Assembly (NCBI GenBank): GCA_001464055.1
Contig: LNET01000040.1
Location: 1-60,666 of the forward strand
From: Burkholderiales bacterium Ga0077543
GTDB lineage: Bacteria; Pseudomonadota; Gammaproteobacteria; Burkholderiales; Burkholderiaceae_C
Length of the DNA stretch: 60,666 bases
Direction: 5' to 3'
Shown: positions 8,948 through 19,453 of the stretch, piece after piece
Numbering within the stretch: position 1 is the first letter of the stretch
Layout of the letters: each line of letters starts with the position of its first letter
The notes under the pieces: generated by a model
What the model was told of the DNA's origin: nothing
The model's database searches: none
What the model saw: the letters and a program-made list of their open reading frames with translations, nothing else
Program-made: the position numbers and the translations under genes

Positions 8948-9544
8948 TCAGGCCGACGCGGCTGCGGGCTGCCGGCCCGCAGCGCCGGCCGCGCCGGCGC
9001 CCTCCAGGGCCCGCCAGCGGCGTTCCAGCACCAGCAGGGTGACGGCGTAGACGGCCACGATGACCAGGGGCACCGCCACGAAGCGGTGGTCAGGAAAGGC
9101 CAGCCAGGCGGCCAGCACGCCGGCCGTGCGCACGCCGGCATGCCACAGCCCCACCGGGTGGCGGATCACCCACGACAGCGGCAGCCACATCAGCCCGGTG
9201 AGGATGCCCACCGTCAGCGGCAGCGAGGTGGCGTCGGCCATGAAGAACGGGATGGCGATGGCATAGACGCCCAGCGACATCGCCACGGTGTGCATGAAGA
9301 GCGCGTCGAAGGCGTTTTTCGGGCGGGTCTTGTCGGTGAAGTTCTCGCCGGTCAGCTTCGACAGGGCAATGCCCAGGTAGACGATGCTGCCGGTGGCCAC
9401 GAACAGCGCCATGGCGGCGCCGAAAGTGTCCAGCACCAGGCCGGCGGCGGCCACCACCGCCCAGGCGATGGTGCCGGCCAGCGGCATGGCCAGCAGGCGG
9501 CGGCGGCTGTATTCGTCGCGTTGGATGTCGAGACTGCGTTCCAT
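8948..9544 (-). CDS. Polytopic membrane protein of unknown function
   Basis: 198 residues with roughly five to six hydrophobic segments, for example TIAWAVVAAAGLVLDTFGA, LFVATGSIVYLGIAL, TVGILTGLMWLPLSWVI and FVAVPLVIVAVYAVTLLVL. A conserved-looking core IPFF...LPLTVGILTGLMWLPLSW resembles the DUF7010 family, but I am not certain. The ATG at 9544 is chosen because a good GGAG ribosome site precedes it; the frame stays open upstream only through a hexamer repeat. No functional inference is possible. Confidence 0.75.
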   Translation of the reverse strand: MERSLDIQRDEYSRRRLLAMPLAGTIAWAVVAAAGLVLDTFGAAMALFVATGSIVYLGIALSKLTGENFTDKTRPKNAFDALFMHTVAMSLGVYAIAIPFFMADATSLPLTVGILTGLMWLPLSWVIRHPVGLWHAGVRTAGVLAAWLAFPDHRFVAVPLVIVAVYAVTLLVLERRWRALEGAGAAGAAGRQPAAASA

Positions 9545-9554
9545 GGTGGGCTCC

Positions 9555-9584
9555 TGCGGTTGCGGTTGCGGTTGCGGTTGCGGG
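9555..9584. repeat. Hexanucleotide tandem repeat (TGCGGT, about 5 units)
   Basis: Four perfect TGCGGT units and a fifth with one change lie directly upstream of the ribosome-binding site of the membrane-protein gene that starts at 9544. Such a repeat can change copy number by slippage and would alter the 5' leader length. Confidence 0.85.
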
Positions 9585-9709
9585 TGGGGCGGACCGGTGT
9601 CCAGCGATGGCCGCAAGACTAGGCCGGCCGCGGCCACCCTGCCGCTGCCTGGCGACGAATTGCCAGCCCGGGCGACAGACTGCGAGAGCGGGGCGTGGAC
9701 GGCCGAGGC

Positions 9710-10177
9710 TCAGCGCGCAGGCGCCAGCGTCAAGGCCATGAACGCACTGTGCGGGTCTTCCACGTAGTCGGCAAAAGGGCCGCAAGGCTGGAAGCCGAAG
9801 CGGGTGTACAGCGACTTGGCCGCGTCGAAGGCCGGGTGGGTGCCGGTTTCCAGGCTCAGCGTCTGGTACCCGCGCTGGCGGGCCGTGGCCACGATGTGCT
9901 CCAGCACCGCGCGCCCTGCCCCGCGGCCGCGCAGCAGGGCCGGGGTTCGCATCGACTTGACTTCGCCCTGCAGCGGCGACAGTTCCTTCAGCGCGCCGCA
10001 GCCCAGCAGCACCTCGTCCTGCCATACCGTCCACAGGCTGACGCCCGGCGCCTTCAGCTTCGACAGGTCCAGCGCGAACACCTTGTCGGCAGGCGACAGC
10101 TCGTGCATGTGGTTCAGGTGCTCTCGCAGCAGGGCATGCACCTGCGGGCGGGACAGATCGTCGAGTTCGATGCGCAT
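9710..10177 (-). CDS. GNAT family N-acetyltransferase
   Basis: 155 residues. The acetyl-CoA site is seen in KSMRTPALLRGRGAGRAVLEHIV (the R/Q-x-x-G-x-G/A loop), followed by LSLETGTHPAFDAAKSLYTRFGF, the usual C-terminal beta5-alpha4 region. The N-terminus (MRIELDDLSRPQVHALLREHLNHMHELSP) matches a common bacterial acetyltransferase group of unknown substrate. The ATG at 10177 is used; the longer frame upstream is shadow. It follows the DUF4440-like gene by 28 bases on the same strand. Confidence 0.88.
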   Translation of the reverse strand: MRIELDDLSRPQVHALLREHLNHMHELSPADKVFALDLSKLKAPGVSLWTVWQDEVLLGCGALKELSPLQGEVKSMRTPALLRGRGAGRAVLEHIVATARQRGYQTLSLETGTHPAFDAAKSLYTRFGFQPCGPFADYVEDPHSAFMALTLAPAR

Positions 10178-10205
10178 GCTGGGAAGGGAGGCAGACGAAA
10201 AGGGC

Positions 10206-10571
10206 TCAGGCGGCCGCCGTGCCCTGGTGGTAACGAAGCTGCCAGCCAACGGCCGTTCTGAGCCACAGCGATGCGCGCAGCGTGTGGTGGACCCAATTCC
10301 CTTCGGGCTGGACATGGGCAGAACGGTAGGTCAGCAGGGCGATGCCGGGGCCCAGTTCTGCCACCGCGAACGAATCCGAGGCGACGACGACTTGCGCCGC
10401 CTGCGTGGCCAGGAAGCGGACCACCGTTTCCCGGTTGTAGCTGCGGCCAGAGCGACCGACCTCATGGAAGTCGGGATGCAGCAGTTGTTCGAGACGCTGG
10501 CGGCTGCAGCGAACCCCGGGATGATGGAGTTCGACTTCGAGCGCCTGGATTTCCGGCAGTACGGACGACAT
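10206..10571 (-). CDS. DUF4440/NTF2-fold small protein
   Basis: 121 residues with the look of a DUF4440 (SnoaL-like cone) protein: LLHPDFHEVGRSGRSYNRETVVRFL followed by VAELGPGIALLTYRS and a final beta strand WLRTAVGWQLRYHQGTAAA. Members can be enzymes or ligand-binding proteins; no catalytic residue can be assigned. It starts at ATG 10571, 22 bases after the stop of the TonB-like gene. Small stand-alone proteins of this fold are common in integron cassettes. Confidence 0.78.
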   Translation of the reverse strand: MSSVLPEIQALEVELHHPGVRCSRQRLEQLLHPDFHEVGRSGRSYNRETVVRFLATQAAQVVVASDSFAVAELGPGIALLTYRSAHVQPEGNWVHHTLRASLWLRTAVGWQLRYHQGTAAA

Positions 10572-10593
10572 CGGGCTGGGAGCCGGGCCGGTC

Positions 10594-10977
10594 TCAGTTC
10601 TGCAGGCGCCAGGAATACGCCACCCTCGAGCTGGCGGGCAGGAAGCCTGGCGCCGGCGGGAAGACACACTTCTGCAGCGTTTCCAGGGCCAGCGCGTCGA
10701 GCGCGCGATGTCCAGTCGAGGTGCCGCTGGCTTCGACGATGGCCACCCGGGTCACGCGCCCTTCGGCGTTCACGTCGAAGGACAAAGTCGTGACGCCTTC
10801 GGCGCCGGTGCTGCGTGCCTCGGCCGGATACGGCGGCTGGGCGCACTTGCCCTCGGCAACCGAAACGCTGCGCGGCTGGGTGGGGGCGGGCGGCGACGCA
10901 CAGGCCGCCAGCAGCGCGGTCAGGAAGACCCAGGCCGGCAACGCGGTGCGCGGCCAAGCCTGCAGAGAGGTACACAT
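10594..10977 (-). CDS. Small lipoprotein with TonB C-terminal-like domain
   Basis: 127 residues. The start MCTSLQAWPRTALPAWVFLTA is a signal peptide ending in a lipobox (LLAAC), so the mature protein should be lipid-anchored. The rest matches the TonB C-terminal fold: CAQPPYPAEARSTGAEGVTTL, then FDVNAEGRVTRVAIVEASG and ALDALALETLQKCVFPPA. It lacks the proline-rich spacer and transmembrane anchor of a true TonB energiser. It belongs to the stand-alone TonB-C proteins common in this order; function unknown. Confidence 0.78.
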   Translation of the reverse strand: MCTSLQAWPRTALPAWVFLTALLAACASPPAPTQPRSVSVAEGKCAQPPYPAEARSTGAEGVTTLSFDVNAEGRVTRVAIVEASGTSTGHRALDALALETLQKCVFPPAPGFLPASSRVAYSWRLQN

Positions 10978-11110
10978 GAGGAATGAAGCCTGGGTGGGTG
11001 TTGGCATGGCTGCAAACGCCGGGGCCCGCCAAACCGGGGCCTGGGCCGAAGCTGCAGGAATGTACCGCCTGCGCAGACCGGGCTGGCCCGCCGGGCCGCA
11101 GCGCTGACGA

Positions 11111-11655
11111 TCAGGCCAGGGGCGGGGCCGCACCGGCAGCGCCGGCCCAGGGCTTGACGAACACGACTTCATCGCTTTCGTCACGGAAGCGCAAGGAAAG
11201 CAGTTCGTCGGCCTGGACGAAGCCCAGCTTCAGCAGCAGGCCTTGCGACCGAAAGTTGGCTGCCTTGAGAACAGCGACAAATCCCGTACGCCGCAGTCCC
11301 TGCCCAGCGTTGCCAACATCGCGCCAACCGCGCGCCCGCCGATGCCCCGACGCCAGAAGCGGCTGTTCAGTTCATAAGCGATGAAGGCCCGGCCACCGGG
11401 CATGACCGTGGCTTGCACATAACCCGCCAACTCCTGCGTGTCCAGGCGGATGACCCAGTTCAACCACAACTCCGAGCCGTCGGCGGGGCCGCGCAGCTGC
11501 AGGCGCTGGTAGCGTTCGTGCAGCCAGGCTTCGGACGGTGGCGCCGAGTTCTCGAATTCATAGATGGCCGGGTCGGCCAGCACGGCGAACATGTCATGCG
11601 CGTGCGATGCGAGCAAGGGTTCGAGAAGCAGGCCCGGTGCAGCGATGCTTCTCAT
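11111..11655 (-). pseudogene. GNAT N-acetyltransferase broken by a frameshift
   Basis: From the ATG at 11655 the frame reads as a RimJ/RimL-type acetyltransferase: DMFAVLADPAIYEFEN, then ELAGYVQATVMPGGRAFIAYELNSRFWRRGIGGRAVGAML. Near 11270 the frame changes. The original frame ends in an unrelated tail at 11230, while the next frame carries the proper ending (VLKAANFRSQGLLLKLGF, then a tail to a TGA at 11111). One missing base around 11268-11275 restores the whole protein. Either a recent pseudogene or a sequencing error. Its ATG overlaps the stop of the upstream membrane protein. Confidence 0.8.
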
Positions 11656-12131
11656 GGGGCCAGCGCCAGAAAGATGGCGTTGTGGCCTGCGTGCGCCGAC
11701 CAGGCACAGGCATAGGCACGGCCCACCGATTCCCTGCGGAAGGCCATGTAGGCACAGGCGAACACGAGCCCGGAAGCGAAGCTCGTCAGCCCATGCCCCG
11801 GGCCGCCGCTGTAGAAGTGCCCCGCCGCAAAGACGGCTGCGCTGGCCACGACGCCGACCGCTGGCGGGGCCTTCAGCCACCGGAGCACTTCGATGGGAGC
11901 GAGCTGCCCCGTCAGGGTTTCGATGGCCGGAATGACCAATACGGCGTAGATGAACAGCCAGGGCATGGCCATGCCCAGCACCCCTGCCGCGGCACTGGGG
12001 CCGATGCGATCGGCATCGAGCAGCAGGAACAGCAAGGCCCCCACCGCGCCGGCGGCCGTGGCGCTCAGCAGCGACAGCAGCAGGCCGAACGCAAACGGGT
12101 TCGCGCGCAGCCGGCTGAAGCCGGTGTTCAT
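11652..12131 (-). CDS. CPBP (CAAX-type) intramembrane metalloprotease-like protein
   Basis: 159 residues with about four hydrophobic helices. Motif spacing resembles the CPBP/Abi family: IPAIETLTGQ takes the place of the usual EExxxR, then VFAAGHF (second motif with His) and SAHAGHNAIF (third motif, His and Asn). The first motif is the E-T-x-x-x-Q variant, so protease activity is uncertain. The ATG at 12131 is used. The stop overlaps the start of the frameshifted acetyltransferase (ATGA), implying coupled translation. Genes of this type are frequent cassette passengers. Confidence 0.7.
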   Translation of the reverse strand: MNTGFSRLRANPFAFGLLLSLLSATAAGAVGALLFLLLDADRIGPSAAAGVLGMAMPWLFIYAVLVIPAIETLTGQLAPIEVLRWLKAPPAVGVVASAAVFAAGHFYSGGPGHGLTSFASGLVFACAYMAFRRESVGRAYACAWSAHAGHNAIFLALAP

Positions 12132-12150
12132 GCGCAGCACCCGCTGAAGA

Positions 12151-12176
12151 CCTGGCCTGCGTGAAGCAGGCCCAGG
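12151..12176 (-). terminator. Inverted repeat after the AAC(6')-like gene
   Basis: A 10-bp stem with a one-base bulge and a 5-base loop (CCTGGCCTGC / GCAGGCCCAGG) lies between the stop of the acetyltransferase at 12199 and the ATG at 12131. It has no strong T run, so it is a weak terminator candidate. It lacks the attC core triplets. Confidence 0.4.
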
Positions 12177-12198
12177 CCGGGGAAGGCCGTGGAAGCGC

Positions 12199-12756
12199 TC
12201 ACCCCTGTGCTGCACGCTTGGCGTTTTCGAACATCGAGCGCGTCTGCACCATGTAGACGGCCGGGCCGTCGGGCGTGGTGACGAGCGCGTGCTGCACAAA
12301 ACCGGCCTTCTCGTAGCAGCGGATGGCCCGCTGGTTGCTGGGCGCCGGATCGGTCTGGATCTTCGTCACCAAAGGGTCGGAGAACAGGCGTTCCACAAGC
12401 GCCTTGACGAGCTGGGTTCCCAGCCCGACGTTCAGCTGCAGGGGGTTGGCCAGAGACAGGTCGATGCCACGCACACCGGGGTCGGTCTCGTCTGGCCACC
12501 AGCCGCCACCACTGCCCAGTGCGACATACGACTGGGCATAGCCGATGGGCTCTTCGCCCAGCAGGGCGATGTAGGGCGTGACCGGTTCTTGCGCCAGGAC
12601 CCGTGGCCGGTAATGCGCCACCACTTGGTCGAGCGACGGGCGTTCGGATTCGCCACCCCACCATTGGACGATGTGGGGCCGGTTCAGCCAGGCGTGCAGC
12701 ATGGGCAGGTCGCTCTCGGTCATCAGGCGCAGCGTGACCGCGGCTCCGGTGGCCAT
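12199..12756 (-). CDS. Aminoglycoside 6'-N-acetyltransferase, AAC(6')-Ib/II-like
   Basis: 185 residues. The protein follows AAC(6')-Ib almost block by block as I recall that sequence: VTLRLMTESDLPMLHAWLNR, HIVQWWGGE, VTPYIALLGEEPIGYAQSYV, ETDPGVRGID, the acetyl-CoA loop VGLGTQLVKALVE, TKIQTDPAPSNQRAIRCYEK and TTPDGPAVYMVQTR. Such enzymes acetylate the 6' amino group of aminoglycosides. The residues changed in the fluoroquinolone-acetylating -cr variant are wild type here (WW and TTPDG). Ser follows GIDL where AAC(6')-Ib has Leu, the change linked to type II (gentamicin) specificity. The ATG at 12756 lies just after an attC-like element; an upstream ATG at 12852 would read through that element. 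Confidence 0.9.
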   Translation of the reverse strand: MATGAAVTLRLMTESDLPMLHAWLNRPHIVQWWGGESERPSLDQVVAHYRPRVLAQEPVTPYIALLGEEPIGYAQSYVALGSGGGWWPDETDPGVRGIDLSLANPLQLNVGLGTQLVKALVERLFSDPLVTKIQTDPAPSNQRAIRCYEKAGFVQHALVTTPDGPAVYMVQTRSMFENAKRAAQG

Positions 12757-12787
12757 GCCGGTGGAAGCTTCAGGCGCCGCTGCCGCC

Positions 12788-12846
12788 GGCCAACAGGCTC
12801 TTGCGCTTTGCCGGCGCATGGCCAGCGCATCTGCATCGCGTTGAGT
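12788..12846 (-). repeat. attC-like 59-bp imperfect palindrome
   Basis: Read on the minus strand, it opens with ACTCAAC (fits RYYYAAC) and closes with GTTGGCC (one mismatch to GTTRRRY). The inner arms TGCGCT and AGCGCA can pair, with unpaired spacers of 10 and 7 bases between them and the outer CAAC/GTTG pair. It lies after the stop of the SnoaL-like gene and 31 bases before the AAC(6')-like ATG, exactly where a cassette boundary belongs. Placement and 59-bp length support it; the imperfect core does not. Confidence 0.45.
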
Positions 12847-12871
12847 GAGCATGAGGAGGAACTCGTGGAAA

Positions 12872-13201
12872 TCAGAAGAACCAGACCTTGCTGATCTTTG
12901 CACCCGCGACTTCGTACACCGCGATGGCCTCGACTTCGTCAGGCCCCAGCCCGACGATGCGTTCGTGGTCGACGACCTTGTTTCCAGCGACCATGCGATT
13001 GACGACCCTGGCGTGCAAGCCAGCCAGGGTGAACCTGTTCCTGGCGTAGTGTTCCTTGAAGGCCTGAATGCCCGAAATGACGGGTTCGGCCGCAGGCGGC
13101 CTGAACACCTGGATGTCGTCGGTGTACTGGGCCACGAAACGCTCGATGTCGTGCGCGTTGTAGGCGTCGAGTTGCAGCTGGACTGGCGTTTCTGGCTTCA
13201 T
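12872..13201 (-). CDS. SnoaL-like/NTF2-fold protein (steroid isomerase-like)
   Basis: 109 residues. VQLQLDAYNAHDIERFVAQYTDDIQVF is the classic N-terminus of SnoaL-like proteins of the YybH/limonene hydrolase fold. AFKEHYARNRFTLAGLHARVVNRMVAGNKVVDHERI and a final strand ISKVWFF complete the fold. The His-Glu pair in DHERI is typical of the group. The substrate is unknown. The ATG at 13201 starts the conserved domain; the open frame further upstream to 13447 has unrelated composition. Confidence 0.85.
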   Translation of the reverse strand: MKPETPVQLQLDAYNAHDIERFVAQYTDDIQVFRPPAAEPVISGIQAFKEHYARNRFTLAGLHARVVNRMVAGNKVVDHERIVGLGPDEVEAIAVYEVAGAKISKVWFF

Positions 13202-13366
13202 GGTGCTTCGATCTTGCGTTCGAGCCGACCGGCCCGAAGACGGAGATGGCTTGGTCCAGGTGGCAAAAATGTAGCGTGTACCGGCCAGCGGGCCAAGGTG
13301 CCAGGCTGCGATCACCGAACAAACCCCAAGAAACCCCTTTGACGCGCAGAACCTGCACGTCAGCAT

Positions 13367-13424
13367 GCACAACCGGCCGCAGCAACTGCGATTCGCCGGG
13401 CGTGCCCGCCACGAGGCGTTGGGA
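13367..13424 (-). repeat. Possible second attC-like element (58 bp)
   Basis: On the minus strand TCCCAAC and GTTGTGC bound a 58-bp segment directly after the stop of the amidohydrolase gene. Each end differs from the attC core by one base. The inner arms hold a strong local hairpin (CGGG/CCCG) but do not pair well across the whole length. Weak evidence. Confidence 0.2.
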
Positions 13425-13425
13425 T

Positions 13426-15027
13426 CTAGTCTGCAGCCTGCGCCCACACGACGGAGCTACGCAGTGCACCCCACAGGAGCTGCAGGTTGGTGCGAAGACT
13501 GCCCGCCTGGTCTTCGGCAAACGCCAGCAATTTGTCCAACGCGCCGCGATCGAGGTACTGTCCGTTGAAGAACAGGCCCGCAATCTTCGAGGTGCTGCGG
13601 ATATCGGCAAGCGGGTTGGCATCCAGCAGGATCATGTCTGCAAACTTGCCGGTCTCGATCGAGCCGTATTCCCGGTCCTTGCCGCTGAACCGCGCTGCGT
13701 CGATGGTGGCACTTCGCAACGCGTCCATCGGGGACAGGCCGGCGCGCACAAGCTCGGCAAGCTCGTCGTGGATGGCAAACCCGGGGAAGACGTAGGTGTC
13801 GCCAGAGTCGGTTCCAGCCGCTATCCGAACTCCGGCACGGTGGGCCTGACGCAAGTTGTCCAATGCCAGGCGATACAGTTCGGCGTGGACGTCGCGACCC
13901 GGTGCCTGCCTGGCTTCAGTCACAGCGCGATCAGCATCCCATCGCCACAGGCCTTCCCAGAAGATGAACGGGATGTAGCGCTGGCGGGGATCTTCGCGAA
14001 ATTCCGGGTCGCCTGCGAGCGCGCTCATGCGCAGCACCTGCAGTGTCGGCACCCACCAGGTATCGGACGCTGCCATCGCAGCCATGAGATCGGCGCAGCG
14101 CACGGGGTCATGCTCGTCGATGAACCGTGCGCGCATGTCGATGGTGTAGGCGGCCGCTGGATCAGGCAACGCCCGGAATTCAGCGGCACCCCGATAACAG
14201 TCGAACAGGAAGACTCGCGGGTGCTCGACGCTGTGCTGGCCGGCGGCCAGTACCTGTTCGAGTGAAACACGCACGGGAACATGCCCAGCAAACAAGAGCC
14301 CCTGCTTCGAAGCTTCCGCGGCGAGCGCGTCGTAGGCCATCACCGAGACGTGGGTGTAGGTCTTGAGCAAGTCGACGCCATCGGCGACCAAATGCGCCAC
14401 GAGCGCCCGGGCTTCGCCTGCATTTCGCGCCTTGAAGTATTCAGGTGCGGCAACGGGCACCCCCTGTTCGCCGTTGATTGCATAACTGCTGCGCATGATG
14501 TAACGGGGCGCAAGATGACTGTGATCGCGCAGCCCAGCTCGCCAGCGTTTGATGTCTTCGCCGCATGCGACGAAACTGTCAGGATGGGCTGGACAACCCC
14601 ACATTTCGCGCACGCCGGTAATGCCGTTGGCAATCGACAGGGGGTGGGTGTACTGCGGTGAAATCTTCAGAGAGTGGACGTGCATGTCCCATAGGCCCGG
14701 GATCAGGAACTTCCCGGAGCCATCCACGACGACGAGACCGGCTTGCCCGCTGCCAGGCAGACTCGCGCCAATGGAATCGATGCGACCGTTGCGCACGAGC
14801 ACATCACGGCCAGGAACGATGTGGTCGTTCACCACATCGACGATCGCGACATTCCTGACGAGGAACGCGCCACCGATGCCAGGGCGCGGCATCTCTGGCA
14901 AGGGCCAGTTCAGCAACGCCACGAGCACGACCGACAGCGCGAGGCTCAGCCCGGCGACGATGGCCAGCAGTTTCCTGATCAGGCCAGGCCGGGCGCGGAA
15001 CACACGCCGCTCTTGACTGGTTTTCAT
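13426..15027 (-). CDS. Membrane-anchored amidohydrolase family protein
   Basis: 533 residues. One N-terminal transmembrane helix (LLAIVAGLSLALSVVLVALL, about 20-40) should anchor it facing the periplasm. The imidazolonepropionase-like amidohydrolase fold follows: LIPGLWDMHVHS holds the HxH metal pair, LLKTYTHVS a candidate carbamylated Lys, FAGHVPV and HSVEHPRV further His ligands, and IAAGTDSGD the final Asp. The C-terminus (SIETGKFADMILLDANPLADI) is typical of the superfamily. Too long for an average cassette, yet it sits between two attC-like repeats. The ATG at 15027 is preferred to the TTG at 15042. Confidence 0.87.
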   Translation of the reverse strand: MKTSQERRVFRARPGLIRKLLAIVAGLSLALSVVLVALLNWPLPEMPRPGIGGAFLVRNVAIVDVVNDHIVPGRDVLVRNGRIDSIGASLPGSGQAGLVVVDGSGKFLIPGLWDMHVHSLKISPQYTHPLSIANGITGVREMWGCPAHPDSFVACGEDIKRWRAGLRDHSHLAPRYIMRSSYAINGEQGVPVAAPEYFKARNAGEARALVAHLVADGVDLLKTYTHVSVMAYDALAAEASKQGLLFAGHVPVRVSLEQVLAAGQHSVEHPRVFLFDCYRGAAEFRALPDPAAAYTIDMRARFIDEHDPVRCADLMAAMAASDTWWVPTLQVLRMSALAGDPEFREDPRQRYIPFIFWEGLWRWDADRAVTEARQAPGRDVHAELYRLALDNLRQAHRAGVRIAAGTDSGDTYVFPGFAIHDELAELVRAGLSPMDALRSATIDAARFSGKDREYGSIETGKFADMILLDANPLADIRSTSKIAGLFFNGQYLDRGALDKLLAFAEDQAGSLRTNLQLLWGALRSSVVWAQAAD

Positions 15028-15091
15028 CGGTGCAAGACGCAAGAAGGCAGCAACAGGAGGCTGGGCTGCCGGGTGGGGCCCGCAGGGGAAC

Positions 15092-15159
15092 CGTCAACAC
15101 TCCAGGCGCGGGGGCACTACGTCGACCATGCTCACGCGGGTAGAGGCCAGGAGTTGCAC
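15092..15159 (-). repeat. Possible third attC-like element (68 bp)
   Basis: In the gap between a GNAT gene and the amidohydrolase gene, CAAC and GTTG at the ends pair. After a 2-base bulge, TCC-x-GGC pairs with GCC-x-GGA, giving an R-box/L-box layout with extrahelical bases. The 7-base cores deviate from consensus (GTGCAAC, GTTGACG). Weak but structurally suggestive. Confidence 0.25.
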
Positions 15160-15287
15160 TCTGAAGCCAGGATGTGAATTTCAAGTGAAGTCGAGGAACA
15201 GGGGGCAGGCAGCACTTGCGGGCTCCATGCCGTCTGGTGTGGACGCGACAGCCTCACTTGCTCGTCAAGCGTGCAAACGCCTGCGGT

Positions 15288-15878
15288 TCAGGCCTGGTGC
15301 TTGGCCGTGGTGGATTCCGAACACACCGGGCTTGCACTGCCAGCAGCAGCAGCAGGGTCGGTCGAGCAAGGAGCATCACCGAGCCGACAAACCATGTGAA
15401 GTTCGTCGTAGAAACGTCCTTCGACGTGCAGTGCTTCAGGTGATGTGCCGCAGACCACGAAACCCAGCCTCTCGTAGAGGGCGACAGCCACCTCGTTTTC
15501 CGCAGTCACGGCGAGCGTGAGTTGACGCAGCCCGGGCATGGACCTGGCAAAGTCGATGGCGACACCCATCAAGGCCTTGCCAACACCTCTGCCACGCGCT
15601 TCGGGCGCGACGACCATGCTTCTGATGAACCCGCGATGCCTTTCCTTGAGGCCACGTTCGCGGCCGACGCCGACAACTCCCAGCAGCGTGGATTCGTCGA
15701 ATGCCCCAAACACGGTCCTTCCCGATCCTTCTGCCAGCGAATCGGCGACATCTGAAATCAGGCGATCGGCTTCTTCTTCGTAGCTCGATCCGAATGCGCT
15801 GGGACTGTCCAGCAGTGCTCGCAGCCGCACTTGCTGGAAGGCGGCTGCGTCCGAAGGCAGGAGACGGCGGATGTGCAT
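15288..15878 (-). CDS. GNAT family N-acetyltransferase
   Basis: 196 residues. MHIRRLLPSDAAAFQQVRLRALLDSPSAFGSSYEEE is the typical start of a broad acetyltransferase group. FIRSMVVAPEARGRGVGKALM is the acetyl-CoA pyrophosphate loop, and LAVTAENEVAVALYERLGFVVCG completes the domain. The last 30 residues are low complexity. The ATG at 15878 begins the conserved fold. Substrate unknown. It is the first gene downstream of dnaE2, 233 bases away on the same strand. Confidence 0.9.
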   Translation of the reverse strand: MHIRRLLPSDAAAFQQVRLRALLDSPSAFGSSYEEEADRLISDVADSLAEGSGRTVFGAFDESTLLGVVGVGRERGLKERHRGFIRSMVVAPEARGRGVGKALMGVAIDFARSMPGLRQLTLAVTAENEVAVALYERLGFVVCGTSPEALHVEGRFYDELHMVCRLGDAPCSTDPAAAAGSASPVCSESTTAKHQA

Positions 15879-16111
15879 GGCTTCTTGTGATGGATACGCA
15901 CGACCGTGGATTTTCATCGACCCACACTGAGCGTCAGTCAGCTGCATGGCGCCCAGGGTGCTGCGAGCGCAGTCTGGTCCATGTCGTCCTTGACCGGGCT
16001 CGCAGACAGCACGATTCCGGTTCAGCGAGCCAGCCAGCTTGTTTTCCAGCACGGCGACAGCGTCGCGCAGCTATCGCTTCCTTGCACTGTCCATCCACCG
16101 ACCCCGCCCCC

Positions 16112-19453
<3,342 letters not shown>

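Noticed and set aside
10594..10977. A true TonB energy transducer
   Set aside because: It has a lipoprotein signal and no transmembrane anchor or proline-rich spacer, and no exbB/exbD nearby.
12131..12198. attC after the AAC(6')-like gene
   Set aside because: The hairpin here lacks the AAC and GTT cores, so it is listed as a weak terminator instead.
15879..16111. attC or attI site between dnaE2 and the first accessory gene
   Set aside because: No CAAC/GTTG pair at attC spacing and no core site in this 233-base gap.
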